Assembly (NCBI RefSeq): GCF_958295425.1
Contig: NC_081144.1
Coordinates: 25,044,827 to 25,108,826, forward strand
Reading direction: 5' to 3'
DNA: 64,000 nucleotides
From: Solea solea
Lineage: Eukaryota > Chordata > Actinopteri > Pleuronectiformes > Soleidae
Under the pieces are notes generated by a model. That model did not search any database. It was not told the origin of the DNA and saw only the letters and a list, made by a program, of their open reading frames with translations. The stretch's first letter is position 1; each line of letters begins with the position of its first letter. The position numbers were made by a program, and so were the translations under genes. Below are positions 12,181 through 25,732 of this stretch, piece after piece.

Positions 12181-12240
12181 CAACACAGCATGAGGACGAA
12201 CGAGGTAGGAGAGAAAGAGAGAGAGAGAGAGTGAGAGAGT
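11763..12240 (+). repeat. GA-rich array, continuation
   Basis: The same gagagagggagtgtgtgag vocabulary as at 10060-10794 resumes. It is followed by about 150 bp of unique sequence near 11985-12150 and by further GA runs up to 12240. A possible donor-like context (gaacgag followed by gtagga) near 12201 was noted but not called. Confidence 0.75.
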
Positions 12241-12838
12241 ATTACAACTGTACTACAACTGTACTACAACTGTAATACAACTGTACTACAGCAGTAATAC
12301 AACTGTACTACAGCAGTACTACATCTGTACTACAACTGTACTACAGCAGTAATACAACTGTACTACAGCAGTACTACAACTGTACTACAGCAGTAATACA
12401 ACTGTACTACAGCAGTACTACAACTGTAATACAACTGTACTACAACTGTACTACAGCAGTAATACAACTGTACTACAGCAGTACTACAACTGTACTACAG
12501 CAGTAATACAACTGTACAGTGTTACAGTATTATAGTATTGCAGTAGTACTACAGTGTTATTATAGTATTGCAGTAGTACTACAGTATTATTATAGTATTG
12601 CAGTAGGGCTACAGTATTATTATAGAATTGCAGTATTGCAGTAGTACTACAGTATTATTATAGTATTGCAGGAGTACTACAGTAGTATTATAGTATTGCA
12701 GTAGTACTACAGTATTATTATAGAATTGCAGTATTGCAGTAGTACTACAGTATTATTATAGTATTGCAGTAGTACTACAGTATTATTATAGTATTACCGT
12801 AGTACTACAGTATTATTGCAGTATTGCAGTAGTACTAC
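12240..12838 (+). repeat. two adjoining minisatellites (tactacaactg and cagtagtactacagtat types)
   Basis: From 12240 to about 12520 the unit is a 10-11 bp word, tactacaactg or tactacagcag, in mixed order. From about 12525 to 12838 it changes to roughly 30 bp built from cagtagtactacagtattat and tatagtattg. No coding potential. Confidence 0.85.
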
Positions 12839-12940
12839 TTTATTTTTCTTTGTGTGAACAAACAAACACCAGGGGGCAGCAGAGCAGCCAACGATGATGT
12901 CGATAAATGTGAGAGAATCTCAGTGTGAAACTCACAGATC

Positions 12941-13074
<134 letters not shown>

Positions 13075-13219
13075 CACATGATGAAAAGCAGCGACGAGAC
13101 GAACGATGTGAGCTTTTCCACAATCACTGACCCAAGCTTTAATCGTCTTTCTGTTCAAATACTCGTAGCAGTCCCTGAAGGCATCGTGGACTCAAACACC
13201 CTCATATAATGTAATTACA

Positions 13220-14110
13220 CTTTATCTCCCAGGGTGTTTCTGGGAGTTGTCCAGCTCATGTTTACAGTGATTTAATGCTTTTAACGCTAAACTATCACTG
13301 AGTCACTGTTTCACTGCGGAAAACCTTAAAATGACAAGATTCTCAAGCAGATTCTGCAGTCGGGATCTTTCCACTAGAACTTCAGCACAGATTTATGGAC
13401 GTTAATTAGACCAGAGATGTAATTAACAGGAATCAAAACTCTGTGTGTGTTTTCAGATGAGAGATTATGTGATTGTCTTTAATCTCTACAGTTAGATCTT
13501 TTCACATAATTCTCCTCTTATGTGTCATTTACTTTCTTAAAGGAAATTATCTTTAGTTTTGGTCCGTGTTTAAAGAAGCTGAATTAACTGAAAGCAGCTC
13601 CTGTGATGTAATTATTTTACAACTGTCACTGAGTCACAGTGAAAAGAGATTAAAAGAGATTATTTCAAATGTTGTGGTATTTTAAAGAAGCCGAATGAAG
13701 TATAAGCAGCTTCTATTTTCAGCGATTTGATATTTTTAAAGGTAACCTGTCACTGATTCACAGTTTTCCTGAGGACATTCTTAAATTGACAAAATTCACA
13801 AGCAGATTCTGTAAGATAGGTTTTTTTTATTATTGACGTCAATGACAGTTCACATCAGAGGTGGCGACATCACATGGTGTCGGCCGTGTTTAATGAAGCT
13901 GAATGAAGTAAAAGCATCTCGCGTTTACAGTGATTCAACATTTTGAAAAACAACTGTCACTGAGTCACAGTTTCACTGAGGACAATCAAGCAGATTCTGT
14001 AAATAGAGACTTTCAGGGCAGATTTATGGACGTGAGAAAAAGATTGATTGCGACAGTAAATATCTGCTGATACGTTTATTGATAAGAGACAGGAAATATC
14101 AGCAGAGTCA
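13220..14110 (+). repeat. diverged tandem repeats of about 200-330 bp
   Basis: The ordered words cagtgattt, then ctgtcactgagtcacagttt, then gaggacaat/attct, then caagcagattctg recur near 13265-13380, 13600-13650 (partial), 13715-13820 and 13925-14030. This suggests an old local amplification. No gene was found. Confidence 0.6.
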
Positions 14111-14422
14111 TTGATCAGAGAGAAATGAAGAGTATTGGCAAACATTATTGATCTGTCTGTGTGTGTGTGTGTGTGTGTGACAGACGCGATGCAGACCAGA
14201 GTCTGCTCTCTCTGAAGCCAGTGGAAAGAGTTAACCTGTTACCATGGTAACCGCTGCATTTACATTGTGTCTGCTACTTGTTGGGAAGTAATGAGCTGAC
14301 CTCTGACCTTTTCATTTATTTTCCCTGCCACATGTTCCTGCTCTGATGGAACAGCAGCTCTATGTCCACTCATGAATGTTAATGAGCAGGTAGATGGAGG
14401 AGGGGCCGCGACGATGACAGGC

Positions 14423-14537
14423 GACCACTCACTCTCCCACGCCAAACCTCATAGAGAAAATCAGTGATTTTAGCTCACGGGGACACAGGAGCTGCTGGCC
14501 GTCTGCTGGGTTTGGTGTGGGAGAGTGAGTGGTCAGT
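14423..14537 (+). repeat. foldback repeat, copy 4 (minimal)
   Basis: Only about 115 bp remain. Both arms are intact (ctcactctcccacgccaaac and gtttggtgtgggagagtgag) with a single inner half between them. Most of one inner half has been lost. Confidence 0.85.
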
Positions 14538-14649
14538 TGGTCTGAATCCAGCACGGGTCTTGTTCATTTTTGCTGTATCTCAACATGCAGCTCATAGAAA
14601 CCGAGTCACTTTCAAAATTAAAATCAATAACATTATTCTCATTGAATTG

Positions 14650-14672
14650 AAATTGAATTGAATTAATAACAA

Positions 14673-14706
<34 letters not shown>

Positions 14707-14760
14707 ATAATAAGAAGAATAACAATAATAATAATAATAACAATAATAATAAACATTAAT
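14650..14760. repeat. ATT/AAT microsatellite
   Basis: (tta)n is followed by (aat)n, two blocks that are complementary and could form a hairpin. It lies about 100 bp upstream of the acceptor of the sulf2 start exon. Confidence 0.85.
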
Positions 14761-14866
14761 GTGTGAGATGAGACTGAGTCAGAGTGACAACAGGACGTGA
14801 CCAAACATGGTCGTCAACATGAAACATGTTTTTCATTTGTTTTTCTTTGTTTCTTTGTTTTTACAG

Positions 14867-17130
14867 AAGTTGAGAATCCTCGTGTTGAGCAGTTGAGTGG
14901 TTGAATTTTCCGGGGGGAGTCGGTGGCCATGGCGGGCCGACTCCTCCTCCTCTTCCTGTTCGTCTCTGTGGTGCTCGGCGACGCCCACTTCCAGCGTCTG
15001 AAGCCTCGCCTCCAGAGAGACCGGCGCAACATCCGTCCAAACATCATCCTGATTCTGACGGACGACCAGGACATGGAGCTCGGTCAGTGACGATTTTACA
15101 ATTACTGCCAATAAAAATGTTAAAGTAAAAACTTCAGTCACAATAATACTGCAGTAAAACTACTTTTTATAGTAAAGTGTAGTCAGTAAAACTCTTGTTT
15201 ATGACATTTACTTAAGCATTGAAGTCATTTTCTGATATAAAAGCTACTTAAGTGAGGATTTACGATTGAGCCGTGGTGACTCAGTGGTAGAGCCAGTTGT
15301 CTTTCAACTGGAAGGTTGTGTGTTCAATTCCTGGCTCTGCTCGTCTACATGTGTCCTTGAGCAAAGACACTTGAGCCCATGTTGCAGTGTGTGAATGGAT
15401 GAAAACTGTAGTGTAAAGCAACTCATCATGTAATACAGACCATAATACCAACAAGGAACAAAGAGAGTTAGAGGAAATGTAGTGGAGTAAATATAAATAA
15501 CAAAGTACAGATATGTGAATTTTCTACTTTGTCCGACTTCCGACGTAAATGGAATTTAGTCGCACAACTGAAACAGGTGTGTGTGTGTGTGCAGGATCGA
15601 TGCAGGCCATGAATAAGACTCGGCGCATCTTGGAGGAGGGCGGGACTTCCTTCTCCAACGCCTTTGTGACCACGCCCATGTGCTGTCCTTCACGTTCGAG
15701 CATGCTCACGGGAAAGTACGTGAAAAACAACGTGAACGATCTTCTGAGTTTGCTATTCACTCGTGTTCTGACCTTCACACACACACTGATGTTGTGTTTT
15801 TGGTCCTTAGGTACGTCCACAATCACAACACCTACACCAACAACGAGAACTGTTCCTCGTTGTCATGGCAACGGCAGCACGAGCCACGGACCTTTGGGGT
15901 CTACCTCAATAACACTGGATACAGGACAGGTACACACACACACACACACACAGATCTGACTGCTTTGTTTGCGCTACAAAATGGCCGCCCTTGTAAAGAA
16001 AGGCCCTTGTCTGACGTACGTTTAAAAGTCTTATTCTAAGGTAAGATGTTTGTTTTGTTTTAAAGTGATTATAGAAACATCAGTGATGTTTCTGAAGTGG
16101 CTCGTTTTGTGATATATTTTATATTTGTCACATTTCTACCGATGTCTCTTGTGCAAACAGCATCAAAGCTGTGGGACATTTTTATTATTTATTATTTTAA
16201 TTAATGTGTGTGCGTGTGTGTGTGTGCGTGTGTGTGTGTTCTCTCCAGCCTTTTTCGGGAAGTACTTGAACGAGTATAACGGCTCGTACGTCCCGGCCGG
16301 GTGGAGAGAGTGGCTCGGTCTGGTGAAGAACAGTCGCTTCTACAATTACACGATGAGTCGCAACGGAGTCCGAGAGAAACACGGAGCTCAGTATCCACAG
16401 GTGAACAGGAATCTGTTTTTGTTTACTCTGAGCCATCTTTGGGCTAATTCTTTAGCTAATGTTTGGCTATCTTTTAGTTCACTTTTAGATTTTTTTGGCT
16501 CACTTGTAGCTAAGTTTTGTCTTACTTATAGCTATCTTTTAGCTAACTCTTGGCTAACCCTTAATCTATATTTTGGCTAACTGTGGTCTTTCAGTTCACC
16601 TTAGCTATAATTTGACTAATTTGGCTAACTCTTTAGTTATCTTTTAGTCTTCTTTGGTTTAGTGTTAGATATCTTTAAGCTAACCATTTAGCTGCAGTTT
16701 GGCTAACTTTAAGATAACATTTAGATTCCTGTTATGCTATGTTTTGGTTTACTTTTAGCAAACTTTACTTTTGACGACCCATCAACTCACTTCCTGTCTG
16801 TCGTTGCCATAAACAGAAACATCCCCCACTCTCCTCCCTGTGACACAGTGTGTCTCAGTATTTAATTCTTTATGAACTGAACTCCCTGAAGTTCCTCTAA
16901 CATCTACATTAATGTCACTAACTGAAGTCAACGTGTGTGTGTGTGTGCGTTGCCAGGACTACCTGACTGACCTCATCACAGCCGAGTCTGTCCGATATTT
17001 CCGCTCATCAAAGAGAGTTTACCCTCATCGTCCGGTTCTGATGGTTCTGAGTCACGCGGCTCCACACGGACCTGAAGACTCGGCGCCACAGTACAGCACG
17101 GCCTTCGCCAACGCATCACAGCACATGTAT

Positions 17131-17174
<44 letters not shown>

Positions 17175-19163
17175 GCTCTATAATCCATCTGAACTCAGTC
17201 AACTGCTGTGAAACTAAAAAAACACAGAAACCACAGGTTTAAAGTGTAAACATGACACTTAAACTTCTGGATATAATTTGACTGTGTTTTTGCTAAGTTT
17301 TGTCTTAATTATTGCTATCTTTTAACTAACGTCTAGCTAACTTTTGGCTAACTCTGGTTCACTTATTGATATCTTTCTGCTCACCTTTAACTATAAGTTG
17401 AATTTTTGCTCACTCTTTAGCTATAATTTTACTAACATTTAGTCATCCTTTGGTTTAATTTTTGATATTGTTTTTGGCTAACTATTAGATAATTGTTGGA
17501 TAAGTTTAAGCTAACTTTTGGATATCATTTGTTTACATTTAGATATCTTTTGGTTTACTTTTAGCTAGACTTTGACTGTCTTTTTTTGCACAGTTTTGGC
17601 TTGTTTTAAGCTGTCTTTTGCCTAACCTTCAGTCATCTTTTTGGTTTACTCTTCTATATGTGTTGCCCAACTTTTAGCTCATTTTTGGCTAACCCTATAC
17701 TTTTAGATATCGTTTAGCTAAAATTGTCTGTTTCTGTTGTTTTGAATTTGGATTGCTTTTGCTATCCTTTTGTCTATGTGTAGCCATGTTTTGGCTAACC
17801 CTTTAGCTATCCTTTAGCTAACCCTTTAGCTATCCTTTGGATAACATTTAATAATATTTTGCTTTCTTCTTCAATATGTTATGGCTAGCTGGTAGAGTAT
17901 TTTGGATAACTTAAAGCTATATTTTGGTGTACTTTTAGCTTTCTTTTAGCTAACTTTTGACTACCCTTTAACCAACGTTGTTGTCATTAGCTTTCTCCTC
18001 CCACACGTTTGGCCAAAGATCAGAATAAAGAGCTGTTTAACTAAAGTGAATCACTGACAGCAGCTTGAGAAACACCTGTGTCCTGTCGTACAGTTTGTGA
18101 TCAGGGTCAGTTTGTGTTTGTGTTTATTTATTCTTGTTGTTTGCACTCATGTATGTTGTGATGTGTTGATGTTTACAGCTGTGTGACGAGCAGATGCAGA
18201 TGTTTCCACATGTTCAGTCACAGAGAACCTTTAGAAACGCGTTTCAGGTTATTTCTGTCCCGGCGAAGGAATTTAATTATGAAGCTGAGAGCAGAGAGTA
18301 AATGAGTCAGCTGATTGGAGTCATTCATTACACACACACACACACACACACTGTGACTCAGTCATTACTCATGATGTGGAGACACTTTCTCATTTTAATA
18401 TGTATAACGTTTATTATTAACCTTTAATGTGAAGAGATGTGGTAGTTTTACAGGGGGCGACTGTGGATCAGTGGGTAGAGCAGGTTGTCTAGTAACTGTA
18501 GTGTTGGGGGTTTGATTCCAGTCATGACTGTGCAGCAGAGTGTGAATATGTGTCATTGTGCAGTTAGATGCTGCATGAGTGTGTGTGTGTGTGTGTGCGA
18601 ATGGATGAACAGTTTGATTCAGACTGCAGGCAAATCTTTTTATTTTTTCAACGTTAGGGGATTTTGTGATGCTGATGATGATGAAGATGAAGCAGACTGA
18701 TAATCTCCTCCCACATGACACTGTTCTCTGCAGTCTGACCTCATTATTACTCACTGTCTGTCTATACTTTACATTCACAGGTGATAAAACACATGTTTAT
18801 TATCTTTATCTGTGTTTGCTGCTGTGACTCTGTAAATGTCCATGATCTCATCTCATTTCTATCTTTTTTCATCATATTTTATCTCATCTCATTTTGTCTC
18901 TGGCTTGAACAATTTTTCAGAAAACAACATTTCTGAACAACGTTCATTTAGATCAGGATTAAGACGACATGTGTGGACAGAAGGTAACAGACCTCCTGTT
19001 TCTCCTCTTCAGAACTCCCAGTTATAATTACGCTCCAAACACAGACAAACACTGGATCATGCGTTACACTGGTCCAATGAAACCCATTCACATGGAGTTC
19101 ACTAACATGCTGCAGAGGAAACGACTGCAGACGCTGCTGTCGGTGGACGACAGTGTGGAGAAG

Positions 19164-19215
<52 letters not shown>

Positions 19216-19619
19216 ATCTCTGCTATAATTAAACTGTCATGAAAACATAAAGCCTTAAGGCGAAAGTGTTTCTGTGTGTGTGTGTGTGTGTGTGTGTCAG
19301 CTGTACAACATGCTGGTGGAGACAGGTGAGTTAGAAAACACCTACATCATCTACACGTCTGACCACGGCTACCACATCGGACAGTTTGGCCTCGTCAAAG
19401 GTGAGAAATGAACGTGTTTTTAGTGTGAAACTGTGTTTGGGTTTAATGGGCGGAGCTTTGAGTGAAATCACTTTTATTCATTTGAACATGATAATTAATT
19501 TAAATTAAAACATGAACATTTCATTATCTTTGTTTTTTTCCAGGAAAATCAATGCCTTACGAGTTTGACATCAGAGTCCCGTTTTATATCAGAGGACCAA
19601 ACGTGGAGCAAGGCAGCAT
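14867..19619 (+). CDS. sulf2: sulf2 exons 1-8 (signal peptide and catalytic domain)
   Basis: Exon bounds read from splice signals and frame: 14867-15082 (coding from 14929), 15595-15715, 15811-15929, 16249-16400, 16957-17126, 19013-19163, 19301-19400, 19544-19619. All introns are GT-AG. Exon 2 carries the formylglycine site. Exons 3-6 carry the highly conserved stretches [50 protein letters not shown] and [20 protein letters not shown]. Exon 7 carries the [10 protein letters not shown] block. Several introns here begin with CA tracts and end with GT tracts (introns 3, 6 and 8). Confidence 0.95.
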
Positions 19620-19896
19620 GTGAGAACACACACACACACAGATTCACACACTCACACACACACATTACCTTGTAAGCAGATCATATGTTAGTGTGTTTGT
19701 CAGGCCTGTGTGTGTGTGTGTGTGTTTTCCTGGTAAAGTAGATTAAAATGAGCTGTTCCACGAGTTGATCATGAGTTCACACAGGAAGTGTGTGTGTGCG
19801 TGTTCAAGTCCAAACAACATCACACTGTTTATAATTATAATTCAGGGTTTTCCAAAGTGTGTGTGTGCTGTGAGTGCCCCCTGCTGATGAGGCACA

Positions 19897-19943
<47 letters not shown>

Positions 19944-20490
19944 GATTTATCCATTTAACAAAAGACTCATAAAATCTGCATCAGTTTAAGTCTTAGACTT
20001 AAGACAGGAAACTGAAGTTTGTAAACCACTCACTCTCCCACACCAAACCTCATAGAGAAAATCAGTGATTTTAGCTCACGGGGACACAGGAGCTGCTGGT
20101 CCTCTGCTGCCTCGTGTGGTCACTTTGTGTCACTGAGGTCAATCTGAATGAAGGCTTTAAAATGCCAAAGTCACAAGACATTAGAACTTAGTGATGAAGA
20201 CAGCAGTGGATCAACAACTCCTGTGTGTGGTGTTAAAATCACTGATTTTCTCTATGAGGTTTGGTGTGGGGAGACAAAGAGAGAGACTGCTGCAAAATAG
20301 TGAACAGTAGTGTGTGTGTGTGTGTGTGTGTGTGTGCATGCTTGTGTGTGTGTGTCAGAAACCCTCACATGGTTCTGAACATTGATCTGGCTCCTACCAT
20401 CCTGGACATCGCTGGCCTGGATACGCCTGCAGACATGGACGGGAAGTCGATTCTGTCTCTGCTGGACACGGACAAAACTGCTAACAGGTG

Positions 20491-20530
<40 letters not shown>

Positions 20531-23500
20531 ACTGAGACTTCATTCGTTTATAATCATAAGTCATTACACATTAAAGTTGAATTATTCACACAATAAATAA
20601 CAATTTCTTCATCATCTTCTTCTTCTTCTTCTTCTTCTTCTTCAGGTTCCAGGTGAACAGGAAGCCAAAGTTGTGGAGAGACTCATTCCTGGTGGAGAGA
20701 GGGTAACACACGCACTACTTCCTGTTTGGTTTTAAATAAAAACAATGTTAAATTACTGTTTTAATAGTTATAAAAAACATCTTCTCGTTTTAGTTCTTTC
20801 AAAATAAAATGCATGTTTTATGTTATCTTTCTTTTATTAATTTTCTTTTGCGTGGTCATTCTTTCAAAATAAATTACTGTACACATTTTATATTATCTTT
20901 TTCGTGGTAATTCTTTCAAAATAATATATTATCTTTCTATTGTGTGGTAATACTGTCAAAATAAATTACATGTGTTTATGTTATCTTTCATTTTAGTTGT
21001 AATACTTTCAAAATAAAAACACATTTTATATAATCTTTCTTTTTACAGTAATTCTTTCAAAATAAAATACACATTTGTAGGTTCTCTTTCATTTTAGTAG
21101 CTATTATTACAAAATTAATTCAGGTTCTTCCAGCTGTTGTAAAAAATGTTAGCAATAACAAGAAGAAGTCAAACTTTGTTTTTCACCATGAACAGGAAAC
21201 TGCTTCACCAGCGCGTGGAGGGAAAGGAAGTGACGCAGGAGGAGAACTTCCTGCCCAAACACCAACGAGTCAAAGACCTGTGTCAGCGAGCCGAGTACCA
21301 GACGCCATGTCAGCAGACGGGACAGGTACGCTCATTTTATTCACCCCTGAGTGTTCTTCACTGTGATTGGACAGAAAAACGAATGTTTTTGTCCTGAGCT
21401 CCTGTTACGGACGCAATTACAAAATAAAATACATGTTATCTTTCATTTTAGTAGTAATTCTTTCAAAATAAAATACACTTTTCTGTGTTATCTTTTTTTT
21501 TAGTAATTATTATTACAAAAGAAAATACACATTTTGTATTATCTTTCCTTTTAGTAGTCATTCTTTCAAAATAAAATACACATTTTTCTTGATACCTTTC
21601 ATTTTAGTAGTAATTCTTTCTAAATAAAATACACGTTTGTTATCTTTCATTTTAGTAGTCATTCTTTCAAAATAAAATACACATTTTATTTTATCTTTCA
21701 TTTTAGTAGTCATTCTTTGAAAATAAAAGGGGGCGCCACAGTGGATCTTTGCCCTGTCCAATATTTAATGTAGTTTCCATGAAATTGAATTTAAATGTGC
21801 TCATGAGAGTGATTATAAACAGCTTCTGTGCAACAAACACACAGAGAAGATTAGAGACGAGAGACAGACGTCGTGTCCTCAAAGATACGACAATAACAGC
21901 AGAGACGAGCAGCGTGCTGAAGACGAGACGTGACCAGAATCTAAACTCTGTGTGTGTGTGTGTGTGTGTGTTTCAGGTTAATTACACTTGTACATGAACC
22001 CTCAGAGCAGCTTATTAGTCTAAGCAGTCGCAGCAGTGTGTGTTAAACACTGTGTGTGATAGACATTTGTCGCTCTGTCGTAGCTGAGAACGAAGACACA
22101 CTCTGTCCTCAGTTTCACGCCTGCGTCACAATGGGCGTGTCTTTCAGGAGTTAGCGCTGCGTTTACGTTCACAACGAAAGTCAAAAGTGAGAGTGACGTC
22201 ACGTTCAAAAATGACATAAACGCGTCACGGGCTAACCATTATTATTAAAACCATTTAATATGAATAATGTCTACTAGGACTTTTCTCAATGTGTTTGTCA
22301 AACCTGGAATTTATTCAACTTTAATGATTTCTTTTGTTATGCGAAGCAAAGAAAATGGAAAATATTCACATTTAAGAAGCTGAAAAATCACACAACTTTA
22401 TTCAAAACCCCACTCAAACAGATTGATCAATTATCAAAATAGTTGACAATTAATTAAGTGGTTGATTGATACAATACAAATTACAAAATCTAAAAATAAT
22501 CTATAAGAAAATGTTGTAATGTTTCAATGACATGCGACAAAATGTTCTAAAAATACAAAAATCCTGTTAATACATGATTGTTACTCAGTAATTCAGACAA
22601 TGTCTTGTCTTTGTCCACAAAGCAAAATAATTCAGTTTGAATGATTTCTTTGTTTTATAGAGCAAAGAGCAAAGAAACTCCAAAATATTCACATTATTCA
22701 CATTATTATTAATATTCACAAGCTGAAAAATGCCAAAAACTTAATTTAAAAAAACAAACAAACAAAAAAAACAACAACACTTGTCTACATGTAAAAAATA
22801 AGTGAAGTAATGACTGACATGAAGTAAGTGTGTTGTGTGTGTGTGTGCAGAAGTGGCAGTGTGTGGAAGACGCTACGGGGAAACTGCGTCTCTTCAAGTG
22901 CAAGAACGAAGGGGGCGGGGCAAAGAGGTTCCAGAGGGGCGCTGTTCGACTTCAGCGTCCAATCAGCATGAAGTCTCAGCTATACCAGCGTGACGCGGAC
23001 GCCTGCGACTGCGACCTCAGCGACCTTCGACCTCTGAACCTGCGGCCGACCTCGACGAGGCCGTTCAACAGCAAACCTTTCTTCTCTAAGAAGAGTGAGT
23101 GTGAACGGGTCAGTCCAGCAGGGGGCAGCAGAGACTGATACTGTAAAAACACCTTTTTACGTTATCACGTTACATATTATGTTTTTACATTAACATTTTC
23201 ACGTTATCACTTGTTACGTATTATGAGTTTACAATAAAATGTTTGTTATCAACAACTATGATGTTTGTGGTGTCAGTTTACAGCACTGGTGTGATGCTGC
23301 CCTGGTGCTTGTTGTTCAATTAATGTGTGTGTGTGTGTGTGTGTGTGTGTCAGAGTTCAAAGCTCTCAAGAGTTACTCCAGGAATCGTTACACTCGCTCC
23401 ACGTCACTGACCAACAGTTACCCCGGAAACCACAGCCTGGTGGGCGGGGCCGACGAATCAGAGGATGAGTTCAGTGGGATGGGCGGAGCTTCCAGTGTCG

Positions 23501-23705
23501 TGGCTCTGCCCAACTCCATCAAAGTCACACACAGGTGAGTTGTTTTTGTTTTCACGCCACAAACATGGCGTCTGCGTCTGACTGACGAGGTTTGTTTACC
23601 TGCAGATGTTCGATTCTGTCTAACGCCTCAGTGAAGTGTGAGACAGGAGTTTATCAGTCTCTGCAGGCGTGGAAGGACCACAAACTACACATCGACCACG
23701 AGGTG

Positions 23706-23738
<33 letters not shown>

Positions 23739-25698
23739 TTAAAAAAGAAATTAAAGGGACCCTAAAATGGAACCTTGAGGATCTCCACTCTCTTGCTCAG
23801 ATCGAGACCCTGCAGACAAAGATAAAGAACCTAAGAGAGGTCAGAGGTCACCTGAAGAAGGCCCGCCCCCTGGAGTGTGACTGTAACAAGTACCTGTGAG
23901 TGAAATCATAACAATATAAATGTGGAGGAGGTGGTGACTGTTGAAGGGGGAGGAGCTAAACTTTAAATATTTACCAAATTACCAGAATCTGACCGACATT
24001 TATTTTAAATCTATCTTCAGTAAAAAAACAAACAAACTGCTGTTCTACTTTTGTGTTTTTTGTCTTACCAGTCTCCTGCCACAGGGGAGTGTTTCTCTCT
24101 GCAATTATCCCCACAGTGCTATATAAATGAGAGGGTGAACAGTTTTGTTGTAAAGAATACGTCAGAGAGTTAATAAAAACACCTGTAACGGCCTGTAACC
24201 ATGGTGACGTCGCTGTAACACCTGTCATGATGTGTGTGTGTGTGTGTATTTAAGGTATAAATCCAAACTGAAGAACAAGCTGCGTTACCGTGGCGACATG
24301 CATCCCTTCAGGTGAGAAAATGTTGATTCCCGACATTAAAACAGTGAATAGAAGTAGAAAGTGAAACCGTGCTCCAGTGTTTTCTGCTGTGTCTTTGTTT
24401 TTCTGTCGTTTTTTAATGTTTTTCACAAACGTAACGTTGTTTCAAAACTAAAGGGGACCTTATTACATATGTATATTTATATTTATATTTACATATATTT
24501 ATATTTATATATATTTAAATAATTTCTTTCCTACTTGTATTACTTACTTGTATATTGTTTATTTGTTTTGTTTATTATCTATTGTTGAGCTGCTGTAACG
24601 CCGTTTTCTCTCCACTGTGAGATAAATAAAAGCTATCTTAAACTGGATCCATGAGGAACTCCACACAGCAGCACAGCACTAATGTCAAACATACGACATG
24701 TTCACTGTGTGTGTAGGAAGGGCGGGGCTCGGGACAAGAAGGCGTGGCTTATGAAGGAGCAGAAGAGGAGGAAGAAGATGAGGAAGATGATAAAGAGGAT
24801 CAGGAACAACGACACGTGTTCCATGCCCGGACTCACCTGCTTCACACACGACAACCAGCACTGGCACACTGCCCCCTTCTGGACACGTATGATAAAACAC
24901 ACACACAGAAAACCACAGTTACCATAACAACTGAACGTTACAGTTTTATTTGATGTATGTTTGGACAGTGGGTTCGTTCTGCGCGTGCACCAGCGCTAAC
25001 AACAACACGTACTGGTGTCTGAGGACCATCAACGAGACGCACAACTTCCTGTTCTGTGAGTTCGCCACTGGATTCTTGGAGTACTTTGACCTCAACACAG
25101 ACCCATACCAGGTACACACACACACACACACACACACACGCCTACTGTGAAGCCACACCCCTGCTTTGTGAAGCCTCCATTATAAGAGTTTGTTCAGCGC
25201 CATCTTGTATTTTTGAAACCAAAAGTTTTACAAAAAGTTTTCTCTGTCTCTCTGTCTGTCTGTCTCTCTGTCTCTCTCTCTGTCTGTCTCCAGCTCATAA
25301 ATGCCGTCAGCTCATTAGATCGCACTTTTCTTAATCAGCTCCATGTCGAGCTGATGGAGCTCAAAGGCTGCAGAGGACACAAGCAGTGTAATCCTCGCAC
25401 ACGCTCACTGGAGCCTGGTACGGCACACACACACACACACACACGCGCGTGCACACACATGCAAACACACACATTCACACACGCACACACGTCTTATTGA
25501 CACTGATCAGAAACAAAAACTTGGTTTTCCTCTGCTTATTAACCAATCAGATCTCTTTAGCAGGTGGGCGGGAACATGGCAGCTTTGACGACTACAGGTA
25601 CACACACACACGCTCACGCACTCACGCACACACACACAGATTTCCCTGCTCTGAACGCTGCATGACTTCCTGCAAGAGCTGAGGCTGCAAGAGGTGGA

Positions 25699-25732
<34 letters not shown>

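Noticed and set aside
14833..15141. 102-codon minus-strand frame opposite the sulf2 start exon
   Set aside because: Antisense shadow of a strongly supported exon with signal peptide and sulfatase motif.
15270..15345. tRNA gene suggested by A- and B-box-like motifs
   Set aside because: The arms do not pair into a cloverleaf and the 3' part continues into a SINE body; the same holds for 4366, 18451, 33765, 55455 and 57344.
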